A stretch of DNA of 64,000 nt from Dasyornis broadbenti (taxonomy: Eukaryota > Chordata > Aves > Passeriformes > Dasyornithidae): assembly GCA_013397935.1 (NCBI GenBank), contig VZRN01006385.1, positions 352,501 through 416,500 on the forward strand. The letters run 5' to 3'. Positions 37,988-50,286 of this stretch are shown here, piece by piece (the first letter of the stretch is position 1; the number at the start of each line of letters is the position of its first letter). The notes below the pieces were generated by a model. It did no database searches and had not been told where the DNA came from. It saw only the letters and a list, made by a program, of their open reading frames with translations. The translations under genes were made by a program, and so were the position numbers.

Positions 37988-40080
37988 CCTCAAGTGTTCA
38001 CAAGATACTGAAGCCTTGGCAGCAATGCAGATTGGAATGTTAATGGCTTCCCAGGATAGAATGCACTCATTTTTTAGGCATTTCAGTGCAGGTCAATATA
38101 ATTTAACTTTAGAAAAATGTTCATGATCACTTTTAAAGAGCTTGTTGTCAGGAAATGTCAGAAAGCTACAAACATCTTAATGAATGTAACAGAGATGTTT
38201 CAAATCACTTTATGAAGTGTATATAAACTTTAAAGTAAGTTAGAAAAAGGTGGTGATGTGACTAACTTCTCCTATTTTGTGTTCCCACCAATCTTCAAAG
38301 AACTAAAAATATTTCTTGAAAAACTACCCTTCTGGAAGAAGTTTTGCAGCATATCCAATTTCTTTACATGTTTACTATCCAAATTAGACCTTTAAAATTC
38401 TGGTCTTGGAAGAAGAACAAAAAGGATAAGCACAGCACTTTTCCTAAAATTTGTTCTGATTATACACTATACATTTATATTTATGTTTTGATGACTTGGT
38501 ACTCATTCTTCCTCAGCAAATCCTAAAAAATATTGACAGAGTCAGTTGCCAACTGGCTGGACAGGAAGACTGTAAAACTACCTTGAAACCACCTCCAGTT
38601 GTTCTGGGTGTGACAAGTGGTATTGGCCTTCTCCTCCACCCCTCAGTGTTGTCTCAGCAGGGCTGCCAGGCCAACCCACATCTGCCTGATCTCCTGTCCC
38701 CTCTCCTGCACTGCCCTGTCCCTGTCCACAGCATTCCTCCAAAAACAAAGGACCATGGCTTGCAGGTCACTCAGGGAAGTGGACCATAGTCCATAGGGTA
38801 TAGACTTGATCTTTAGGAATTCCAGTCTCCAGAGACAACCACCTCACCGGTTTTTAAAGGAGAGATCAAGTTGATAAAAGTAGAGGCATAGTAGCATTTG
38901 CCCTGAAATTCTGCCAGAATCCTCCTGTCTCTTCAGAACATTTTGCTTGGGTTTATTTACAATGGGAAGGGTATTCCTCTAGGAGTTTCTAACTGGCTGA
39001 CCTTGTACACCTTCATACACACACCCCCCTATTCATGGCACCACTGGTATCATTGGGGTTACACCAGATTGCATCTGGAAATCTGATTTATCCTTCAAGG
39101 ATGGCCTGGATCTTGATTCTGGGAAGCTGGATTTGTTTCATTCCCTGCAGTTTGCTTAAGCTAAAGCCTAAGTTCCTTCTGGGTATTCATGCTGCTGTTC
39201 TTGAGCTTTTCAAGGTAATGTCTTAATGGCCTTTCCTTCAGAGTGTGATTTTGACTCTAGGTATTATATTTTCTTATTAAAGTTACTGTTTGCCATTTAG
39301 CATATTAATTCCTGTGGTAAAACACGGCTTTTCCTCATACTGCATGAAGAAATCTCTTTCTCCCTCAGTATTGCTGGCCATGAGAGACAAAGCTTATCTA
39401 TTTTCTGCAAGCAGCCTTTCAACCCCGTGGTTCTTGCACTGCTACAAAATCTCTAACTGCCTCTTTACTAAAGAAAGTAGTTAAACATTTACTCTATTTG
39501 TATGAGTGATTTGCATTACTGAAACTAGGCACATGCTGGCATAGCTTCTAGGGTGCAGTTACCCACTGGTACAAAGCATGTTTATAAAACCAGTTTGGGT
39601 CAGTAGTTTTGCATCTCGTGTGGTTATTGCAGCAAAGGCCAAAACAGGACACTCCTGAGTTTGAACAACAGTGTTTAAGCCTGCCACACCAGAAAGGGCA
39701 ATGGGAAATTTAGCTCAGTGGGCTAGAATTGGAAATAAATTAAGGGAGTTTGGAAATTACAATTTACACAGCATGACTAGGCTTCAGTGAGGGCAAGACA
39801 TACCATTTACTTTTCTCCAACACTAGTTTTCTTTACAGTTTGACCAAATTACTTTTATTTTCTTGCCTTGTTGATATGTCCTTTCCTTCTGTTACTTTGA
39901 AGCCAGCACTGGCAAGGACGAGAAACAGACTTGCTAAAGAAGCTGCCAAAATAACACTACCCAACGTGGAGTATGTACCTTTTTCCTGGGTCTAGATTCA
40001 TTTCAGTCTGATGGAGTGAATCCCAGTATTCAAACAGCTTGTTGTGAAGGTCATCGCATATTGCAATGTTTAATTAGCAG

Positions 40081-40151
40081 CATATATATACACATATATA
40101 TATGTCTGTATATATACATCTTTACATATATATATGTACAAAATATATGTA
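40081..40151. repeat. TA/CATA-rich microsatellite
   Basis: An imperfect alternation of TATA, CATA and GTATA units of the kind that expands by slippage. Confidence 0.9.
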
Positions 40152-41448
40152 TCAAAGGATGGGAGATAGCAGCTGGAACAAATGCTTAGTAGGAGTGAAT
40201 AAATCAACTTGTGAAAAAACGAGAGAACCTCCTCATTCTTGATTACTTGAAGTCTCAATGGAGTCTAGAATTGGATCATCGTCACAAAACGGGGCAAGGA
40301 GCATCGCTGAGAGAGACTACAAGGAATTAATTGCAAGCAAAAATGTTCTGATGCAAAACTGTCTGCAAATAAAAAGTCATTAATTTTTAAATATAAGAAA
40401 AAGCATGGCAGGATATTAAGTCTCTCAGCACAGTGGAACCCGAAGGATTTTTGTTTAAATTCCAACAGCAAATGTTTGTGGAGAAAAAAATTGTTTTAGT
40501 GCTTTGCTGAACAGTTTGTATTTCATGAATTCCACTCTGAAAATGGTGTGTGAAGGGTACAGAATAAACCAGAGACAAGAATTCCAGTTCAGGAAATGTA
40601 ATTTGAAAAAGGGGAGTGAAAATTTGTATATGTATGCCATAGATATGTGTATGTACTTGTGAAAATACACTTACTAATGATAAGCTGTAAATTAATTATA
40701 TGTTATTCCAAATAATTCATAATCCATGATTCATATTTTGGACAAGCTTCAGTGGAAGTCAGATCCAAGAGGGTAGAGGAATGAACCGATTTGTAGGCAG
40801 TTTTCCTTTTGTGGTTGTGGCTGTGCCCTTCTCCTCTGTCTGTCTTCTTCAGGAGATGCTGAGCTGTCCAGGGGACATCACCACTGCTCTGAAAGCATCA
40901 ACCACTGCCAGCTCTAGGCCCTTTCCTGCAGGGCCATGTGGATACCGAAGTAGCTGTGTAGCAGCTTTGCAAGGTGTCTATCAAAGGATCCAGGTGAGAT
41001 TGCATGGATTTGCCATCCTCAGCTCTTTCCCTAACACTGTGGTTGAAATTTTCTGCTAAAAATATCCTAAGTTACATATTAACTGATGTAACCCCCAGAA
41101 AAGTGCTGCCCTGGATTATCAATATTCTATTAAAAGCTTTTAATATCTATAATTGAAGTAATTCTGATTGCACAGTGCCTGGCATTATTTAATACTTTCA
41201 CCAATAACCTGTATGATAGGAGAAGTATTAGCTGATTGAGTTTTCAGGCAGGAAGGTGGGAGAAACTGCAAGTGTGTAAAAACAGAACCTAAAAGGATCT
41301 TGTCAGAAGTATGAGCAGAAGATAACAAGATGTAATAAGAATTAATGTATTCAAATCACTTTAATTTTGAATTTTAGTTACTTAATATTGTAATCCCATT
41401 TACAGCAGTTTACAAGAATAAGGATATTTAATAGATATTTTAACAAAC

Positions 41449-41532
41449 TGTAGCAAATCACTACATACTATAAAAGAATAAAACAAGCAACTTCTTATTG
41501 TGATTTATACTCATCTGTGATACCCTGTAGTG
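41449..41532. repeat. 84 bp duplicated segment, copy 1 (probable source)
   Basis: It is identical over 84 bp to 45213-45296, in the same orientation, 3764 bp away. The sequence looks non-repetitive and blends with its AT-rich flanks here, which suggests this is the original site. Confidence 0.97.
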
Positions 41533-44500
41533 TGCTTAAAATACCATACACTGATAATGCCCATAAATAACAGGCCCATTTCATCTCTTAACATCTATTA
41601 AGTTGTCATTCTCAATGTTTGGGGAATTCTTTATAAAGAAAGATAGAGCAAAAGCAAAAAAAAATTCTGATGAACAATTCTAATTCAAATTCTAATTAGC
41701 AAAACTTACCCTCAGAGACCCTTGTGGAGCGATACGCAGGAGCCAGTTCCTCCACACCAATGCATTGGCTTTATCAGCTTTCCAAAAGGTTTCTCAGGAA
41801 GTTTGCACAGTAACAGTCCTGCCTTCCCTCTGTTTAGCAGGGGAGCACTGATTCCTGGGATCAGAACTATTGCACCTAATCAAAAATGTTAAGATAAAGA
41901 ATTCAAATAAAAAGATGTGTTGACTGGGAAAAGGACCACACTACAGAATGTGTGGCCCACGAGCTGTGAGTGATCTGATCCCTCTAATTGAGACATCTGA
42001 GAGGATGGGCAGGCCTTATTGCAAATAGAGCCATTTGAATTTTAGAGCTGCTGGCAAACAAAACATGAGGTAATTCTGCATTATTTATCCCCAGAAAAGA
42101 AGACTCTTTGGAAACTGTTGTGTCTTTTCAAGAATCATGAAGGATCCTCAGTGGAGGGAGATACATGACTTCATATAAATAGGACACTTTTCTTCATTAT
42201 GCCGCACTGAGCACATCCACTTATCCTGAATAAAATTAAAGCAAGTATTTCTGACTCACCAAAAAGAAAATGAAAAAAAAAAAAAAAAGCAGTAAAATTG
42301 CCTTCATAGTAAGTGTCATTTAAATAAGTAGCAATTTTGAAAAATAGGCATTAAAGTTATATGAGACAACTGCTCCAAAAACTATCATTTTCCAAAACAA
42401 AGCTGGTTTTGTCTGATGGTGTTTTAGCAATTTATTATGAAGACAGAACAGAGGCTGAATTAACATTGTGTCCCCTTGCAGTGAGAAGTGCTAATCTGAA
42501 TAATGTACTCCAGGGGAATTCTCCTTACCATTTATATGAATATGGGGAAAATGAGAACATAGTAATTATCACTGGGGTTTTTTTCCAAGCAAAGATCTCT
42601 CACAGAGAAACGCTCAGTGCTGATTTAATTTTTCCCTGCAGCTCCTTTGCCCTCGCAGTTGTACTCCGAACTCAGTCTCAGGATGTGTTAGACCTGTTTT
42701 TGGCATGGGGTCTATGACTTTCCTTGCCCTCTTCAGATTTCTAGAGACTCCATCTGTCTTTGTGGGGCTTCGAAACACATTCAGCACTGACTAGAATTTT
42801 GCCCATTTGGTAGGAACAATGTTGGATTAATGCCAATCTCTAACTAAACCCCCATCTTTCACATCCAGCACCAGAGCGATTCAGCCCATAAAACAAGATG
42901 CTCTCTAATAAGCTTTTACACAGAATTTGTTCTTCCTTGTCTGCTTTCTCTCTCGACAAAAGTAGGTGATTTCTGCTGGAAAGTGTGTGCTACTAGGGAT
43001 TGCAGGGAAGTGTGGACAGCCCTGGGCTAACTGCAAGCTGGAGCAAGCCAGGGTGCTGGCAGCACTCCAGGCACAGCTGGAGCTCTGAGCTATGGCTTTG
43101 TCACAGTTAGGCTCCATCTGATCCGTGTGCTAGCGCATTTATAATTAAGCAGCTAGGTAATTTATAATTAATTAACTGCAACACACTGAATTGTAACATA
43201 TCCAGAGGTGAAAAGATTGCAGAAATGAGGGGGATAATGGGAATAGACACTGTGAAACAAAAACCTGAGCAATTCCAGGCACAGAGTGATGCAACCACCT
43301 TGGGCTGGGCTGAGTCACCCCCTGAGTTAACCCCTTCTTCAGCAAAAAAAATAGAAATTTATCAACAGAAAACCTGCACGAAGTGTGCAGGACTCCTGCA
43401 CACCAGTGAACAGGCAATAGTAACTTCTCTTTCTTCCCACTTGTAGGACTACAACAGCTTAGTAGATTGTCCCTTTGACATGGTATTTGTAGTCACTAGA
43501 GCATCTGGTAATAAAATAATGAAAAAATGGTTTTTTAAGTGAATTCAGGGAAAAGCAGCAACAGGAATAATTAGGCACCGGGGAGCTGCCAAGGCTGTTA
43601 CTTCAAGAAAGTGCTGTAGATTCTCAATATTTCCAGTCAATTAGTACTTAAAGGACTTTTTCCAGAATCTGAGCAGGGGAAACATATAAACACCCAGGTT
43701 TTATTCAGAATTTCTGGAATTTACATTAGTGTGAGAGGCAGGGTTTTTTCAATGCTCTATAGCTTCCACAACCAGGCAAGCAACACGAGTACAAACTTGC
43801 TGTTTAGCAAAGACTTTTAGCACTTTAATAATACAATTTAATTTAACAAGTTAAATCCAACTTTGCTAGATAACGAACTGTAGTATGAACATTTAGGGGA
43901 TCCTGCTTACAAACAAAATGTTGAACCTGGCTTTAATGTTTGGATCAAATAGAAGAAAACACACATGGGATCTGACTTCATTATTGACCCTTTGCAATCA
44001 GATTTTTGCAGAGACCAGTGGCCCTAAATTTACACAAAATGTGTACAGATGAGTAAGGACAGATAAAGCCTGATCCCACCCATCCTGCATCCAAGTTTAA
44101 CGTGCAAGCTCAGAACAGTGTTCTGTTCTTAATTAACTGTCTAGAGGAAAAAACACCCTCTCCCATCCTGATTCAAGCATGGGCCAAAGGTCTGCACAGT
44201 GTTGCAAGCAATGCTCCCTGGGGAATATAAATTGGTGCACAGAAAGTAATTTTCTTCTTCTATAATATATCTTGCCACAGAGAACAGTGGAAAAACACAC
44301 TGTGTTTGTGACCTTCAGCACATATTGGAATTTAAAATAACTGACTTTGATATTGCCACAGAATGAGCAGAAAAGTAGAAAATTCAGCATGTAGTTAGAA
44401 TTGACAAAGCCAGGCAAATCCTCATATGGTCCTTCCTAAAAATATATACATTCTCCAAGCTCTGTTTTGTTTCCTTACATTAAAATGAAATTAATACCAA

Positions 44501-45212
44501 GCTCTAAAATATTAGAATAAATTGGATATTATAATTGGAAAGTAAGATGGACATGTCAAAGGCCTTGTTTGTGAGGAAACTCACAGACATGTAACCTGTT
44601 AAAAGTTATGTGAAAAAATGGGACTATTTGATCTGAATTCAGTGTGAAAACTGAAATTCTATAAGGAATTAGCGGAACATAGGGAATGGGTAATATTATA
44701 ATAGTCTGAGGACAGGTAGGTCTGTGATTAGATAGAAATTTTAATTAATCATACACATTCACACCAAAAACTCTGCAGCTACAGCTTCAGTTTCAGGTCG
44801 GGCTGACACCACCACAAAACAGGGAGAGCCCAGCATGATGAGCTTGGATGATATTACCCCTGCATTCCTATCAGCACTGCAGTGCCACTGTTTGTCCCTC
44901 AGTGCCTTTGGAAGAGACTGGACACAACAGCCCTCATGACGTCGAGGTGACCAGAAGTCACTGGGTGGGGAGGGAGAAGGACTCAAATGCAAAAGGAGGA
45001 ATATATAGAAACAAATCTCCATTGAACTTCAAGAATATTGGAAATTGTGTCAGGAGGCTGCTCTTGTTATCCATTATCCCAACCAGCAAGAGCACTACCA
45101 TTTCCAGACGAGCACTAAGAGCTGTTGTGGAACAGCAAGTAGGGTTGGAAACAGTGCATCTAAGACATGAACAGATCAACAGCAGCCAAAGGGAGCAGCT
45201 GCAGCTTTAAAT
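41533..45212. other. Intergenic, nothing recognised
   Basis: AT-rich DNA. A 118-codon open frame on the plus strand (42361-42717) shows no known domain, and its neighbours give no gene context. It is treated as chance. Confidence 0.5.
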
Positions 45213-45296
45213 TGTAGCAAATCACTACATACTATAAAAGAATAAAACAAGCAACTTCTTATTGTGATTTATACTCATCTGTGATACCCTGTAGTG
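45213..45296. repeat. 84 bp duplicated segment, copy 2 (probable insertion)
   Basis: The same 84 bases as 41449-41532 with no mismatch. The flanks here are GC-richer, and both sides carry a GCAGCTGCAGC-like palindrome (GCAGCTGCAGC at 45196-45205 region; the same motif at 45306-45316). This looks like an insertion into or beside that palindromic sequence. No target duplication or poly-A tail is present, so it is not an ordinary retroposon. Confidence 0.95.
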
Positions 45297-47334
45297 ACTG
45301 CCACAGCAGCTGCAGCACCCTGCTGTCTGGATGAATTCAGCTAGCTCCTGACATGCCATTTGGGGAGGAAGGAAAGACAAAAAGATGCTGAGCTATCAGA
45401 CAAGAAACATGCAGACCATCAGTGCTTGCTTTGTGGGTGTTTAAAAATTTGCTATATTACTTTTTCATGTCATTGCTACGGTGATCTTGAGCCTGTAAGA
45501 GGTGAATGCTCACAGGATGAACCCAGCAAGGGGTGAAGGGACATGTTCTCTCCTGAGTGTCCTGAGGGGCCATCCAACAGGAGGTGGCTGTGGAGGTCTC
45601 ATCTCCTGCTCCCTGCTCCAGGCAGGGCTGCCTGCCACATTAGGACAGGTTGCTCAACACCACCCAGCTAAGACCTGAAAATAGCCAGGAAGGACGTGTG
45701 GGCATCCAGTGCTTCACCTCTTCCTGAGGGGGTTTCTAATTTCTAGTGGGGTCAACCTCATTGCAGCTTGGGTCCTCTGCCTCTAATCCTTTCATTGTGC
45801 ACTCTCCCCTCTCAACAGTGCTACTTGTTGGAGGAGCACAGATTCAATTGCTGTCAATATACATGAATAAATTGTTCCTTTTCGCACTGCACAATTTGTT
45901 CACGTCCGTTTCCCCAGCTTCCCTTGGGCTGGGAAGTAAAACTGCAGTGTAGCAGTTCATTTCCATTAGTCCTAACATCCTTCCTCATTTTTCTCCTGCC
46001 CTCCTGTGATTTTTGATGGGTACATCTCTGTGTGTGGGCATTATTCTAGTAGTAGGTACAACAAACTCCCTGTTTGCTGAGTTAGCAAACAAGTGCTTCA
46101 GGTAGCCCTGATTCTGCAATTTCAAAGTAATATGTGTAAATTTTGAAAGCTAAGGTATCTTCATTCTTACAGTCAAAGTTATCTTTTCATTTTCAATAAC
46201 GCTTCCATAAAAACCCTACATGGCCCCCATCGGTATGAAGCAAAGCATAAAAAAAATGTGCAGAGTGAGAATATTTTAAAATATAGATGCAAATAGAGGT
46301 TCGGTGTGGGTTTTTTGTTTTTTTTCAAACTGGATGTAAAAAACATAGAAACTAATACTTTCTAAGGTGTCCCCTGTTTTGTACAGCCCAAGCTTATGTG
46401 TAGTTTCATTTTAAAGCTGGAGAGGAGGGTATTTTCTAGCATCAGCACAATGTGATTCGTATTGAAATGTGATTTGCATTCACTTTACAAGTATTTCTTG
46501 TAACACTTCTCAACTTCCTGCACAGCACAGATTTTTGTTAAGTCAAGAAGAAAAGCAGCATCATCCTGCTCAGATCTGTGTCAAGGCAGATGTACAAATC
46601 ACAGAGTGCACAGGAAGCACAGGCAGGGGAAATCTGTGGAAAATATGCAGACAAGCAAAGGCACTTTCAGGGTTTTGATATTGATGTGTTTGTATATCCA
46701 AATATTCACATAAATACATGTATAAATGAACACTAGGAAAACATCTTTCATTGCATTATATGCCCAGCCTCACTTAGATTCAAATCAATGTGATTTGGGA
46801 AACGAAAAAATTGCTATTCTGTACACACTTCCAATTTTTTAAAATTAAACTGTATTTGCTTCACCTTAGAAGAAAAAAAAAAAAAGAGGTTCAGACCAAA
46901 TAAGAAACTTTCCTTAAATCTCTGGATAAGACATACAGGCTTAAGTGGTTTTCAACATTTTGAATTACATTCTGCCTAAGCCTCATGAACAAAGTACTCA
47001 GCCTTATCCCATTTGGAATGGATGAAATATTAAACCTCAGATAGAAGGGATTATCTTGAAAGACCCATGTCACCCACAATAAAGGGCTAAAGGAAGCGTT
47101 GTGGATCAGTGACTTATTGGCCAAATAGGCAACATTTAAGAAAGCTGCTTCCATGTTAAGATGCTGTATTTCTTCAGGAAACCTCTCCAGCCTGGACACC
47201 ACATTGGGGTGAGCCTGCTCCTCCCTTTACTGTCAAATTAACTTCTATTTAATATTCAAAAACCTCACTGAACATTAGAATTGGGAACCTTTTACAGACT
47301 CATTCCTACCAGTACACACCAGTTCTCCCCTGTT
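45297..47334. other. Intergenic, nothing recognised
   Basis: Mixed-composition unique DNA up to the next LTR. A poly-A run lies near 46872. No gene is supported. Confidence 0.5.
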
Positions 47335-47619
47335 ACCACTGTCTCGGTTTGGAAGACAGGCGTCTGCTAAGGAAGGTGGAAACCTGCCTTACTATAGAGG
47401 ATATGACCCCTCTCCGTCCAAATTGTTATAACTTCGAAATCAAAGGCTCTCAGGCAAAGATATGGGAAAAGGAGTAACAGGTTTTTATTAGTATTTATAA
47501 CGAGGAAAACAAGTAACAATAACAGTAGTAATAACAAACAAACAAAACAGAAACCCGGTGGCAGCTTTCTCTGAGCTGCCAGACACCGCCCCTCCCCTTT
47601 GGTGCAGTTACGGTCACGG

Positions 47620-47633
47620 CCAGCAGGGGGCGC
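47620..47633 (+). promoter_or_regulatory. CTCF-like motif (first of pair), family A copy 3
   Basis: CCAGCAGGGGGCGC on the plus strand, a 14 of 14 match to the CTCF core consensus. Confidence 0.7.
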
Positions 47634-47672
47634 CGTCGGGCTCCCGGCAGGGCAGGGGCCATGACTCCCACG

Positions 47673-47686
47673 CCTGCAGGGGGCGC
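47673..47686 (+). promoter_or_regulatory. CTCF-like motif (second of pair), family A copy 3
   Basis: CCTGCAGGGGGCGC, 13 of 14 positions, 53 bp from the first site and in the same orientation. Confidence 0.6.
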
Positions 47687-48183
47687 TGTGGCGTGGGTTC
47701 AGGTCCTCGGTGATGGTGGACGGAGCAGAGAGCAGGGCGGCTGCACGGCGAGCGGAGCTGCAGCAGGGAATCTCAGGGTAGCAAACTGGGCTGCAGAGCT
47801 TGTTCACTCGAGCCAGTGAGTAAAAGGGTGGCAGAGACTCCAGCAAGGAAGAAAAACAAGGCAGTGCTGAGCTTCCGTGGCAGCAGCGAAAGGAAATTAG
47901 AAACAGCAGCTGTCTCCTCCAAAAAGTCCCAGGGACAAGTGCATTTGCCAAGGGCCAGCTACCTTTTTCTTCCCTCGCCACACCCAGCCATTTTTTAGTC
48001 TCTTAAGTGCATCTTTTGTCCCTTAAGTACCCAGTCGTTATCTCTTAAGTACCCAGTCGTTACGGCTGGTTACGGTATCACTAGCCACAGGATGGAAAAA
48101 TTCCCAACCTCCAAAACCCACTCATTTTAAAGTCAAGGAGAAGCTTCAGCAGAACTAATTCCAGCTCTGACATGGAAAGTAGG

Positions 48184-49261
48184 TGTCGTGGTTTGACCCT
48201 GACCAAATGCCAGGGCCCCCAAATTTACACACCCACACCCAGGGCTCATTAGTTGAGATAAGGAAACCAGGAGAAGACACACTCAAATGGGCAAAACAGG
48301 ACTAACTTCATGAGTTGCAAAAAGTGATTTAATACTAACAGAGTCAGAGGAGTAAATGAGAAGTAAAATAAACCCTTCAAAGCCAACATTTCTCCACTCA
48401 CCCCCCTCCCTCCTTCCCAGCAACAGCACAAGAGAACAAGGCATGGGGGAGTGGGTAGGTCAGCTCATCACCCAGATCTTCTTCCACTGCCTGGGGGAGA
48501 CGCTCTTTTCCTCTGCGTAGCCATGAGTCACACTTCCGGCAGCCCACCTGACACTGCTGCACATGATGGTGTCCCCATGGGCAAACAGTCTCCCCAAAAC
48601 CGCTGTGGCGTGGGGTCCCTCATCCACGGGGTACAGAACTCCGAGGCCAGGCCGTTTCCATCTTGGGATCAAGGCTTGTTCACTTTACCAGACTTCTGCT
48701 GGGCCACTCTCCCTCTCTCAGGCACCCACCCACTCCAGTGTGGGGCAGTCAGTTCAGTCTCAGGGTGCAAGTCAAGGTCTGTTTCTCCACTAGGACTCCC
48801 TCTGCACCATGGCCTCCCCCAGGCATCTACTCGCTTCAGCATTGGCATGTGCGAGTGGATCTCAGCATTTCCTGTGGGCCCCCATGGGCTGCAGGGGCAC
48901 CCCCTGCTTCACCATGGGCCTCACCACGGCCTGCAGAGGCTGCAGAGCTCCGGTGCCTGGAGCTTCCCCTGCCCCTCCTTCTCCACTGACCTTGGTCTCT
49001 CCATGTTGTTTTCCCTCACATGTTCTCACCTCCTCCTCCTCCTCTGGCTAAAAAGAAGAGCGTGCACCCATTGTTTTGATTTCTTCTTAAAGATGTTTTC
49101 ACAGTGGCGTAACCAACATCTCTAATTGGCCCAGGCTTGGCCAGCAGCATGTCCATCATCTCAGAGCTGGACGTGGCGAAGGCTACAAGAAGCTTCACAC
49201 AGGAGCCATCTTTGTGGCCCTCCCCCCACTAGAAAAAACTGGGCCAAGCTAAACCAGCACA
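48184..49261 (-). mobile_element. Solo LTR, family E copy 1 (~1.08 kb)
   Basis: It runs on the plus strand from TGTCGTGGTTTGACCC to AAACCAGCACA, the inverse of the copy at 52433-53497. On the minus strand an ATTAAA polyadenylation variant lies at 48328-48333. Flanks GTAGG and TTAGA are a weak 3 of 5 match, so the target duplication has decayed or is absent. It lies only 67 bp from family A copy 3. The 224-codon open frame on the plus strand is the LTR read in antisense and is not a gene. Confidence 0.85.
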
Positions 49262-49831
49262 TTAGATGTTTCAATATTGTTGCTTGTGCTGTTTTTTTCA
49301 CAATAAATTCTAGGCTTGCACAGACAAAGCAATAATTTTATTCTGCTACAAGTGCTCTGGGAAAAGAAAAAGGCAAACAATGGAATTTGCGGACAAAAAG
49401 AAAAATTATTGAATATTTCTCTTTATTATCCTTATTATGTTGAAAAACTATTTCATTATTAAGCAATAGCCTGCCGTATGGGGAAAATACAGTGCTGTCT
49501 TGAAGCTTATGCACAAAATCTGTATGTCTTCATAGAAAGCTGTATGTTCCACTTGGATTTTTCTTGAAAATAAGGCATGCTGTGGAAAAAACTGAAGCTG
49601 GTTTATGTATGATAGCAGGTAACAGAATGAAGTGGCAGTAAAAAAATAAATTAAAAGCCCTGAAAACTGTACAGTATATTACTGCCAAGAAATTGGATTG
49701 TAGGATGTGGCCCCACAGATTTCTGGGTCCAGCTCTGCTGCTACATCTGCCTTGGGACATGAAGAAAATAATTTCCTTCTCTGCATGGGCCTTTTGTCTT
49801 TTACATTTTCTCTAAGTACTTACATTGTACT
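49262..49831. other. Spacer between LTRs, nothing recognised
   Basis: AT-rich DNA between two LTRs, with no viral coding remnants seen. Confidence 0.6.
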
Positions 49832-49837
49832 AACCAG

Positions 49838-50280
49838 TGTTGCAGCATGTGATAGTAGGTGCTGCAACCTTCTAAGAATGTCTCAGCAGCAAAGCCACTC
49901 AGCAAAGTGGCCACATATAACTCACTCACAAGCACACACCAGGTAGCTGATAACATGGTCGACAGCAGCAAAGGAAGAAGGGTCCATGGAAGAAGTTTAT
50001 TCCAGCCATGCATGTGAGGAGATGAAAAGAAGAGAAGGCAGAAGGTAGAGGTCTAGGATTTTATACGGGGTTGGTGGGGGTGGAGAGCCTATCAGGAATC
50101 CAATAGTCTGAAGGCATAGGCGAGGTTAGGATACAAGAACCAATAGGGAAGATCTGAGTGAGTGGCAAAGGGACAGGAGCTAACAGAAGATTAGGGAGCG
50201 GGGAGCATTCCAGAACAGAGACATAAGCATCTTGGGTGAAGCCTCTTCTGCCTCTCTGACCCGGGGAGAGGGCCTCCACA
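49838..50280 (-). mobile_element. Solo LTR, class II (ERVK)-like, with 6 bp target duplication
   Basis: On the minus strand it runs from TGTGGAGGCC to CTGCAACA. A perfect AACCAG duplication flanks it (49832-49837 and 50281-50286). GTATAAAA (plus 50059-50066) and AATAAA (plus TTTATT, 49996-50001) are in the correct order for a 443 bp LTR. A 6 bp duplication is typical of class II elements. No internal proviral sequence remains. Confidence 0.9.
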
Positions 50281-50286
50281 AACCAG

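Larger units (their letters stand above)
35071..41448. other. Intergenic with simple repeats and one hairpin
   Basis: About 6.4 kb of AT-rich DNA. It contains a perfect 15 bp stem hairpin (36446-36482), poly-A runs near 37369 and 37641, a (TC)n tract (37970-37987) and a TA/CA-rich tract (40081-40151). No gene is supported. Confidence 0.55.
47340..48116 (-). mobile_element. Solo LTR, family A copy 3, internally deleted
   Basis: It runs from TGTCTCGG to CTCCAAAA (terminal C changed to A) on the plus strand. The flanks ACCAC (47335-47339) and CCCAC (48117-48121) match at 4 of 5, a decayed target duplication. On the minus strand AATAAA is present near 47489, supporting minus orientation. The copy keeps both CTCF-like motifs but has lost about 200 bp after a GGCAGAGACTC stretch (near 47838) compared with copies 1 and 2. 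The 204-codon open frame on the minus strand is LTR sequence. Confidence 0.88.

Noticed and set aside
42361..42717. 118-codon open frame, plus strand, with protein-like composition
   Set aside because: I recognise no family, and no start context or neighbouring exon supports it; similarity search would be needed to revive it.
47367..47981. 204-codon open frame, minus strand
   Set aside because: It falls within family A copy 3, and related frames in copies 1 and 2 are broken at different places, so there is no conserved protein.
48451..49125. 224-codon open frame, plus strand
   Set aside because: It lies wholly inside the family E LTR in antisense; Pro/Ser-rich composition comes from the GC-rich LTR, and no domain is present.
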